Assembly (NCBI GenBank): GCA_964017195.1
Contig: OZ024891.1
Coordinates: 6,411,994 to 6,475,993 of the forward strand
From: Siderastrea radians
Taxonomy: Eukaryota; Cnidaria; Anthozoa; Scleractinia; Rhizangiidae
Direction: 5' to 3'
DNA length: 64,000 nucleotides
Shown here piece after piece: positions 33,303 to 43,546 of the stretch. The notes beneath the pieces were generated by a model, which worked only from the letters and a program-made list of their open reading frames with translations, was not told the DNA's origin and made no database searches. Position 1 is the first letter of the stretch. Each line of letters starts with the position of its first letter. A program made the translations under genes and the position numbers.

Positions 33303-34224
33303 GGACAATCTGGATTAAAGATATTTAATTTAGTCTCAAATATACGAGTTAAGAAACAGTAAATAACGCTGGTGTTCACATAACCTGATGCAAACGCATC
33401 CTCGAAGTCGGTAAAAAAAAACTCGGTTGAGCCTCGTTTTTTTAGCCCACGTCTCGATGCTTGCATATCCTGATGAAACACTTTTTCTCGTGTTTGATAT
33501 ATTAAGTAGTTTATGGGAAACCGAACTGCTGCAGGCGAGAGCTAACATAGCTACTTTCGAATTCTCACAGTCAACTTAAAGTGCTTGCATCCGATCAAGA
33601 GAGCACAAAGCGGCCATTTTCTTTCTTTTACAAAAGAAAGGCTATAAATTGAAGTTTAACCTCTGTGATGCAAATCAGAACTTGAGTCAGTTATTTGATA
33701 ACGGCTACCGTTGTGTATTATTACGAGCTGTGACGTAAACTCTTTTTGAAAACTTGATACAGCAACATTTTGCTTAAGACAACATTAAGCTCAGGTTTCC
33801 GTGAAAATGCTCAGTTATTGTTGATTAAAAATAAATCAATTTATTAGAAGTGATCGGTTGTGATTGAATGTGGTTTGCTCACTTCAATGCATTTGGGAAT
33901 TGTGCATATGACGGACACGTGACGTGTATGGTATGAAACCATGAAGCGTTCATATATCCATGGGTGGGGCGCGGAGGTGACTGCACCATGCATGAACTGT
34001 TAGCTATTGCCGCCGGCTTTCATTGGCTCTCAACCCTCAGTTATATGACGCTTACATTGTGTATAGTTACTTTATTGCCATATGGTCTCTATCAGGGCTA
34101 AAAATATCGTACCTCCATCAAAAGGGCTAGCCCAATCTACACGATCAGACCCCGACACGCCTAATCTCAATATCACTATGTGTCCAGAGTCCTTTGATTA
34201 TGCCCGGCAAATCAAATATACGTT

Positions 34225-34580
34225 CTGTGAGAAACGATGAAGTCCCTCGCAGTTAAAGATATCAACTTAAACAGTTGATAAATGAACCTGAAAAAATTTA
34301 GGCTTGAAAACATACCGGTGGAGCGCTCCAACCAATTGAGCGTATCACGCCGACTGGGAGCTTGGTCATTTGCGCATTCGTCATTTTACATGGTGAAACA
34401 AATGAAATCAGTGGCTCTACAGCTTAATTAGTTAGAGTGCTGCACCGGTATCGTAGAGGTCATGAGTCATGGGTTCGAATCCCGTTGAAGCCTGAATTTT
34501 TGAGATTGTTCTTTTATCAGCTGTTTAAGTTGATTTCTTTAACTGCAAGGGTCCTCATCATTTCTTATTTCATCCGAAGT
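34225..34580. mobile_element. tRNA-derived SINE with inverted flanking copies
   Basis: The tRNA-like part is 34412-34492 (A box near 'cagcttaattagttagagtg', B box 'gggttcgaatcccgttg'). Its downstream tail 'tcagctgtttaagttgattt' is repeated inverted at the left side ('atatcaacttaaacagttga'). The whole can fold back on itself. Confidence 0.5.
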
Positions 34581-34798
34581 TCACATTTATGATGACTTCA
34601 TATATTCATTATCATTTATACGTTTTGTGCTTTCCTTGAATTTGGGGAAAGAGACAGAATCTGCAGTGAATGAGCCAATTAGCTCGCGTAGTGTGATCGA
34701 CGGGCTAAGAGTACCTTTTAAACAGGATGCAAGTTGTTGGTGACTTGCTTTTTGACAACCTGAGCCGTAGTCATCTTCAGAGTAATTTTCGATGAACC

Positions 34799-34990
34799 CT
34801 AGTTGCCATAGCCTGCGTAACCGGGGAAGGGGAAGGGGAGGGAGAACACGGGAGAAAGATTGGGGTCTGGGGGCTGGGGACGAGGTCCAAGGCCCTAGTC
34901 CCTCATTTTTCTCCCGCGAATTCGCTCCCCTCCCCCTCCTCCGTTTACGCCTGCTACGCAGGCTACACTAGCTTACAGTTGCCATTAATG
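34799..34990. repeat. imperfect GC-rich inverted repeat
   Basis: 'agttgccatagcctgcgtaa...ggggaaggggaggg' at left pairs with 'cccctccccctcc...gcctgctacgcaggctac...agttgccat' at right. Purine-rich and pyrimidine-rich arms face each other. No coding sequence. Confidence 0.5.
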
Positions 34991-35675
34991 GTGTTTTAAA
35001 CCGCTCCTAAGATAGTCTGCTCCTTTCAACCAGTCTGAATTGGGTCGTATTGCTCATGATAATTCGGTCCCCCAGTTTTTTGGGGGCATATTAATGAATA
35101 CTAAACAGGTAAACAGAGATACGGTCTAAGAATTCAGAATTCCCATAAAAGCGGCCCTTTACTCAATCATTGATTACTTTCATTAGGCAAAAGATACGAC
35201 CCATTGTTGTCATTAGTTCTATTTGCCGTCGCATGCAAATGCATGATCACGAAATATTTACAGAAACAGTACTGAACGTTTGGAAGTAACACCCGTTGTT
35301 CAAAGAATTATTTTTTGTTTTCTTCCCGTATTTTTAACCAGACGAACATTTAGCACATGGAGATAACAGTTGTTGAATATGCAAATTTGTTACGATTCAC
35401 TCACATAAGCTATTATTTCCCTATTATTTACTCAGTTTTTTAAGCGCATTGCTCCGGAATAGCTGGGTCAAGTACCTTTGTTTGTTTCCTCAACATCACG
35501 TGCTCCCTGGTCTATCAGGTGTCTGAATATACTATGGTTACCTTGGAGTCGGTTTTTTTTAACCTAAAGTTTGTACTAGAAAGGACATCTTAAATTTAAC
35601 AGAACTTAAAATCTGAGTGATATATCTTAATCAGAAACGTAAGTATGGTTTAATGAATTTTTGTTTTTGTCACAG

Positions 35676-35923
35676 ATATTTGCATGACAGTACGCACGAC
35701 TTGCATCACCCGGATTCAAGAAATCGTTACGCCCATTAAAACGGCTGTTAAAATTTCAAAATTCATTTCGCATATAGGCGTGAACAGTTTTACACGTTTT
35801 GCTAATTCTAAGGTGCTCTTTGCAGTGGCATCGATGTATTTTTTTTCCGAGTTGATATGTAAAATTTGGAAAGCTGTGAGGTGCTCCATTGACCGCCATA
35901 CAGTTCGAACCAAAACTACCTGA
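35676..35923 (+). other. possible terminal coding exon, unknown protein
   Basis: An open frame follows a good acceptor (tttttgtcacag at about 35664-35675) in phase 1, the phase used by the other host genes here. It runs 82 codons to TGA and is basic with a hydrophobic stretch (VLFAVASMYFFSEL). No upstream exon was identified, so it may be chance. Confidence 0.25.
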
Positions 35924-37408
35924 CCGCACTGGCAGGTGGGATGGATGAAAAATCAAGACAGCATGACATCACAACCTAACACTCACCAATGTGTTTTAAA
36001 GGATAAATCGAGAAATACGGAGGCGAAACACAAAGCAATTAACATGGCTTAACCGCAAATTGAGAAGTATTGCTGGGGACTTGAAAGTGAAGCCCTTAAA
36101 CACAGGTTTGCTCATTCTCTGTAGGTATAACAAGAAATTTCCCGAATGTTTTTGTGATTTATTTTGTTGATTGCTACCTGTTGTCGATCGTAAAGACCCA
36201 AGATTATATTCAGGTGTTACATTTTGGGTTATTTTGCGATAGTGGTATTATTTAATATCGCAGTTTTAGCGTAAAAGAATTTTGTATGTGTAGATAGAAA
36301 TTCCTTATCGATTGCGAAGTTTCCAGTTGCCTTTACGTACCAGCAAACTTTCTCTTATTGGATATGCATGAATGATCAGAGTATTGAGGGACGTGAAACT
36401 TGGCGCGCAAGACCAATAAAGGCATCGTTAGTAGGCAAACTAGTGTTTGCAAATGAGCGCTGACACATACAAATTGTCCTCTGTGAACGTCGCAAAAAAG
36501 TTATGGCAAAATCTTGGCAACCTGTTTTTGCAACGTTCACACATGTTAACTTGTGTTTGCTTACACGAGTTTGCAAGTTTCTGGTGACCGTGTGTCGGCG
36601 CTTTAAAGAAGCAAACGATCGTAGTCTACATTTAGGTCTAGGGAAATCTGTTGAGAATTCTCGTTTTTAAATGTCAGGCATAAGAAGATAAATGCCTTCA
36701 ACACAATCGGTAGGTCCCAGACTTCCGTGATTTCTCGATTCTCAAATTGCAGATTTGTCAAGATCTCCGCCTTTTTATCCTTAGGATAAATTTAGAAAGA
36801 AATGCAGTCCGACAATTCGGAGTTATGTTAGATTTCTCCTGCATCGAGTTATTTTCCTTCTTGAAATCAAAGTGCCTTACTTAATTGTTTTTTACTTTGT
36901 GTGTGACATCCGACAGTTTAATCACTCGGTTACAGGCTAATCTGAACTAGAAATGGTAATTCCAAATACAACATGTACAACGAAAATGGATTTTCATTTT
37001 CTTCATGTTCATGTTTGGCAATTTTTGGAATTACCTAGAGGAAAACGTAGTATATAACATACAGAACACATCACAATATAAACGGCAGAGGGCGCCTCTG
37101 TAAAGGACATTTCCTTAAAACTTGAAAGACTAAAAACTAAACGTTACTATATATGCAATTAGAGTTAAAGAATACTAAAAATTTCCCCACTTTCATAACT
37201 GAACTTCCTCATTTACTTTAAAAATGTTAAAAGATTTATCTTTTGCTGTTTCTTTAGCAAACAGCAGCTATTAGCTGCCTTTCGCTTGAGGGAATACATC
37301 CTAGGATACCAAGGGAAAGATAGTAGCAAAATTGGTACGAGCGAACGTTTACACGCGCCTTTCGTTGTGCTGATCTTGCTCGTGAAATCTTCGTCCCATT
37401 ACGATTAA

Positions 37409-37856
37409 GGGGCTGTTTACATGGAGGGAGGAAGATCCTAGCGCTAGGAAAATCCTAGAAGGCGGATCATCCTAGCGCCATATGTTTTCTGTATTCAGTT
37501 TACATGCAAAATGTTGTACTGGGCCCTAGTGCTAGGATCTTTATAGCACTAGGATCTTCCTAGCTGAGAGATAGGAAGATCCTAGCACCATGTAAACTGC
37601 CTTCGCTCGGAAGATCCTAGTACTAGGGACAGAAACACAAATATGGCGGCAGCCGGGCGTTCACCTGCTAAAGACTGACAGTTTTATTTACAATACAATA
37701 CAATACAATACACTTTATTTAACGAGGGTGAACATATTATTTGATTTCCAGCAAACACCCCGACCGAAATTTTTGCATGTAAACCAAACGAAAATTTGTT
37801 TCGCCTTCTAGGATCTTTCTAGTGCTAGGATCTTCCTCCCTCCATGTAAACAGCCC
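37409..37856. mobile_element. PIF/Harbinger-type MITE, TAA target duplication
   Basis: Terminal inverted repeats 'ggggctgtttacatggaggg' and its complement at the right end, flanked by TAA at 37406-37408 and 37857-37859. The 448-bp interior has repeated 'gatcctagcgctagg'-type palindromes and a (caata)n run near 37692-37712, but no transposase. The 3-bp TWA duplication is typical of PIF/Harbinger elements. Confidence 0.75.
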
Positions 37857-38062
37857 CTAATTGTCTCTAGTCTCCGAGGATGGAGGGAATGGTACTTTCA
37901 ATAATCAGTACTTTTAAGTCTTACAACATTCTTTGCTTAGACTTGTGGGAACTAAGAGCGCCTTTGTGTTTAACGCATGCGCATGATACAACCCACAAGT
38001 AAATCATTTGAAAGTTTCTATGGTAACGCATTTGTCTTATGACGTTTTTGAACATAGCGAAG

Positions 38063-41000
38063 ATGTCAAACCTAACAGCCTTATTCTTCGTATGGAGCTG
38101 CAGCCTTTGTTATGCAGGTTCGTACGTTCTCGATTATTATATCAGAAGATCAAGAATGGTATTTTTGTGATCATGGCTGGAAAACGCTATTGAAATAGGA
38201 AAAAAACCTCGCTGAAAGTGATGAAAGCAAGGAAATATAAACTTAAGGCAAAATAACGGCCAAAGAAAATAAAAATAAATAAAAAAACAAAGTCCCATCC
38301 GGATATGGCAACTTTCATTTCTGGACCGCTTGTCGCAAATCAAGTTTAACGAGCTGCAATCCACTTCAATCAATGGAATTCTATACTTCACCTCCAACCT
38401 ACTTGTTCCGGCTCCATAGAAACTAACGTTTTATCCAGGTAAGGGTTATATTTGGTGACATTTTGTGACATAACTTGGACTTAGTAAACGAAACGAAATT
38501 TCAATATTTTGGTGGGACGCCGTCGCTTGAAGTTTTTGAGAATGCCAAAGTTACAGATTCTACTTATCTTATAAAGTAATGTCGGTTCGAGGTCATCTAA
38601 AATGCAGATATTTCTTTATTTTATTCCAAATCACAAGGGAGCGTTTTTGTCATAATATATGTATACAATGTGTATGTATGATTTGCTTTATAGTTCAAGT
38701 GTTTGCCAAAGATGCCCATGGAAAGGTCACGTGGAAAGACTCACCTGTTTGGAGAGATAGATCAGGCATGCTTACATAAAAATGTTTTTACTGTAATTTC
38801 CTCAGATGTTAGTGTAATTCAATTAATACATCACGATCGAAACAATATGAAGTACCAAAGTTTATAAGTATCACAAAGCAAACAAAAGCCAAAGAATAGT
38901 ACTGTTAAGTAGCTTTCATTTGAATGGTTACAATGTAGGTCAATGAATGGTCATCCAAGTGTCGAGCACTCGCTCTGTTAGAAGGCGAAAGTAAATATCC
39001 TACAATTAGCCTCACAACTCAAGGATGAAAAGCTGTAGAACCAATTTGCACAGCATAGTAATCAGTCCCACAGGGAAGTACTGCTCAGTAGCTTTCATTT
39101 GAACGGTCATACTTAATGATTTCGTGCAAAGACTGAAAAGATAGAACCACGTCGAACAGGATAGTAAACAGCATCACAGGAAAGTATTGCTCAATAGCGT
39201 TCATTTGAACGGTCATATTGAGCCCACGGACTCAGTAGCTGCAATCGTACTACATAAGCAAGGGTTTGAAAAGCGAAAAGGCTAAGTTGCTTCAATCTTT
39301 TGCAGTTGTACCCACCCCTCCCAAAGAGGACGTTGAAGCGTACAAGAAAAGAGCCGAAAGTATGTAGAGACATTAACAAATATTTTAATCACCTGTTTGC
39401 ACATTAAAACTGACCGTGAATTAAAGTTTTTCTTTTGGTATTTTTCTTACAGTTCCTCACCTGTATCCGAAAATAGTAAAGCATGTATATATAGGACCAG
39501 AAAACGGTAAGTCATACCCTTAAACAATCACAGTCACAATATATGTACAGAAACAATGACGTTATGTTATCTGGGTCGTGACGCAGCGCTGCTCTTGTTG
39601 CAAAGGAGACTGAGTTAAAGTGGAAGCTGGCAAAAAAGGCTGTATGCTTGCAAGGCAGGAAACAAGAATGAAACGCAGTCAATGGCGATTTAAACTGTTT
39701 AAACCCTGGTTAAAAGTTTTAAATTTAAAAGGAAAATTAACGATATGAACGTTACATGACGTGTCGTCGACTTCATGTCATCCTCGTTAATTTTCTTTCA
39801 AGCCCTGGTTGACAAGAAAAATTCAACAAAATTTCAAATTTCTATTTATGGCAAAACAATTTTCTTCTTCAGCATATCTTTAATCATTATTTTCATTTAC
39901 AGAAAGAAAAATGAATAAAAAGAAAAATATAATTCAAAAAAGTAAGTATTCAGTCGTTATTTATCCTTACAACCATTAGTTTGTACATTGTTAGCTTAAA
40001 ACTTTGCAATCGATTACCCTGTCAAGCGATGGGTGGGAGAGTAGCGGCTGTGAAGTGATGCTATCTCTTTACTACTAGTCTCCTACGCAGCCGTTCGTAG
40101 GTCGTCACGCAACGCGTTGCCTGACGACGCTAAGAACGGCTGCGTAGAAGACTACTTTACTACTACTCTGTTACATTGTTTACTTGATGCTTTTGCAGTG
40201 TTCTTTTCATTGCCCATCGGAGCAGAGTTACCACTTTACTATACTCACAAACAAGGTATGGACCAAAAAATTTCACGACAACTTAAATTAAAGCGGTGTT
40301 TTTTTAATTACTGTAGACGAAAGTCATCACGTGTTTGATTCTTTCTTTCCTATGCTGCAAAGTACAATCAGTGCGGCTGGAAAAATGCGGATTTTTATTG
40401 AAACCAATTTTGTGCGCAATTTTTCCCGGCAGTGTACTCAATAAACGGTTTTGTACGGGGAGGCACCGGCCTAAGGCCCAAATCCTTACCCTCTAATATT
40501 CTAATTTTTATCGAAATGGTATGTCTTTCATATACCTAAAACAAAAATTTCAGGTTTTTTTATCTCGAAGATATATCTTAATTTTCAGTGTCTATTTTGT
40601 TACTTCCCGCGTATCGTCTTGTCAAAATCCTATCTTAACGAAAGCAATTGCGCTGTGGTCGTTTCGTAAACCAAATACCACATTCTCTTCTTTGCAGCAA
40701 AATCACATAAAAAGAGCACAGTTGCTTCTTCTGAAGGTAAGGAAAAAAAAACTATTTTTAATTAAATGAATTAATACAGGGTAAACTCGTAACTTGGGGT
40801 ATTCAAAAGTTTTGAGTGTTAGCCCTTCGTCAGAACGAGTGTTTGTCTACGCCATCTTTGCAGTACCACAGTTTTTAGAGAAACTAATGCTCAAATAATA
40901 AACAAAGTTACCTGTGCCAGTAGTTTTGAAAGTAACGAAGTATACCGAAAACAAGTAACTGATTACCTTTTGAGGCTTTATTGTACCCGCCTGAGGACGA

Positions 41001-43512
41001 GGGCGTTCCCTGAGGAATTTAGAGAAGGGAGCATAGGTGAAGAGAATTCAGAAACCGTAGCCCATTAAAAAAACATACCCTTCTTCTGTCCTTGAAAACG
41101 TTTCCCTTTTCAGGCCAAAACAGAAAACTCTCTACCATATTTCAGACTAGTCGAAAAAATATTGTTCGCGCTGTTCTAGAACACATGGCCAATAGCGACA
41201 CCCAAAATTTGGGACCAAAAGGTTGGACAACATACCCTTTGGAATGTACACATTTAATTGCATTTAAGAATTGATGGGTGTAAAAAACGCAAGAAAAAAG
41301 CACAATTATGCCATAATGTTTTCACTGTGGATACGTACAAAAGAAGGCGAGCAGTGGAGTAAGAACCTGGCAAATCAAGCGCGAGTCAAACTAAAGTGCT
41401 AGGAAAAGCACTTATTAAAGTACACCAACAGATATGGTGAAGTGTTAATTTATTTGCTGCTTTTTCTTTTCAACAGTTTCTGATAGTGAAGGCAGTAGAT
41501 ATTTTGCTGAGGAAACAAATGGCCCTTTTAGGTCGAACACATGGGGCCTTCAACAACAACTCGGTAGGTTTTACTGCTAGGAATAAATGTTTTAAGGAAC
41601 AATGTTTTCGCTGACCAGGAGCTTGCATTGTTATATTTTTAGCCGCAAAAGCATTTTTTAGACATAAAAAGGATAGTCAGAAAATGCTTCTGCAGATAAC
41701 AATGTCAGTTCGTGTCTACATTAATATCAACAGTAGTAAATTGGGCCCGTTTGGGGCATTTGGAGGCTTCTGATTGGTCGAGAGCAAAGTGATGACGTCA
41801 TATCATTTCCGGTGTGGGAAACCGCTGACCAGTGGGTAAAAGGGGGATCGTGGGCTCATGGGAACCGGAAGTCACGTGATTTGAGATGGGAAACCGCTGA
41901 CCAGTTGGAAAAAAGGATCGCGGGCTCATGGAACCGGAAGTCACGTGATTTGAGATGAGAAACCGCTGACCAGTTGGAAAAAAGGATCGCGGGCTCATGG
42001 GAACCGGAAGTCACGTGATTTGAAATGAGAAACCGCTGACCAGTTGGGAAAAAAGGATCGTGGGCTCATGGGAACCGGAAGTCACGTGATTTGAGATGGG
42101 AAACCACTGACCAGTGGAAAAAATCGTTCGTGGGCTCAAGGGGAAGGAAAAAACCGCGGAGAAAACGCGGGCTCAAAAGTCCAAAGTCCAATTTTTGGAA
42201 CGGGGGTGACCCATATATGGCCCATATATGGGTTTGATATGGCACCAGTCCAAGTGGGGCAGCGGGGCAAATATAAAAGGGGGTAAACCCTAAGTGAGGG
42301 AGTAGTCACCATGAGTGTTTACATCACGCTCCTGAGTGATCAAGCGCAAGGCACGGGTCAAAAATTTACGGCACGATTGCCTCGTTCTTATTATTTGGTA
42401 GAAGATGATTGGGAAGTGGCGTTGGTACATATGTCCCACCCGGGGTTTAATCAATCCTTGGAAGATCAAACCAAACAGAATTGGACGCAAGAAGATAGTC
42501 AAAACCATTGGATGAAAACAGATGTGAGATACATGCCAAAACGGGCGGATAACACGGCGCCCCTGAAAGTCACCAAACAAATGTATTTACCGCCAGGGTA
42601 TTACCACAATTTGAAAGAAGCCTGGATTACCATTGCCTACGAAATGGAAAAACAACGCATGGAAGTCATGATGGATATACCCAAAATGGACGTGGATGAT
42701 TTAGCCAAACGACAACAACTAGCCGCTTTGAACCTGGCTCAACCCTATGTGAAAATCACCAATAAGGGCATCGCCTCTGAATTAGATTCGTTGTATGTCC
42801 TCATTCCAGCCAACATGGAATTTGAAATGGAATGGAAATTGGCGGGCTTGATGGGATTGGTGAAAGATGGAACGCCCACGGAACGCGTGGTCCAAGAAAA
42901 GAATTATCTGGTGAAACATATTGTGGATTACAACGATCGGCATAAATGGGAACCCACCACCGGCACTGTAGCCAAATATCCCCCGTTGGGGCACGTCTCC
43001 GTCAGCTTTACCCACCCCGACTTTGATTATGAGTTGTTCTTGGGTCCGAATTTGAGTCGGCAACCTTTTCCCACCACCCCTACGGTCAAACCGCAACAAG
43101 GACAACAACCCTTGATGATTTACACGGATCTGGTGGCCCCGAGCATTGTGGGAAATCAAGAAAAAGGCTTGTTACGTACCTTGGATGCGGGCAATACCGA
43201 GCATCAATTTGATACCAGGCAACGGATGTATTTTCCTCTGGGCAAGACCATCTTTGACAGCATTGAGATAGACATTCAAACAGCCGACGGACAGCCGGCT
43301 CCGTTTAAACAAGGCCGAACCATTGTCACCCTTCAACTCTCCAGAAAAAGTCAACGGACATGACGTGGTTGTTTTTTATAGAGAAAGCGAATCATTAATT
43401 AAATCCTGGAGCACGTGGGATCTAGCCCGGTTTGCTCCAGAACAGACTAACTACTTAGATTGAAAGAGAGGAGGAATAAAATGGCTTACCGGTATCCGTA
43501 GCTGTTGCTTGT

Positions 43513-43546
<34 letters not shown>

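Larger units (their letters stand above)
33303..38062. other. intergenic region between genes C and D
   Basis: About 4.8 kb. It holds a SINE-type inverted structure (34225-34580), a GC-rich inverted repeat (34799-34990), a possible terminal exon (35676-35923) and a Harbinger-type MITE (37409-37856). AATAAA for gene C may be the one near 33829. Confidence 0.5.

Noticed and set aside
41816..42145. Regular ~70-bp repeats considered as a CRISPR array
   Set aside because: Units are contiguous tandem copies without unique spacers, lie in a eukaryotic viral terminal repeat and have an inverted partner at the other end.
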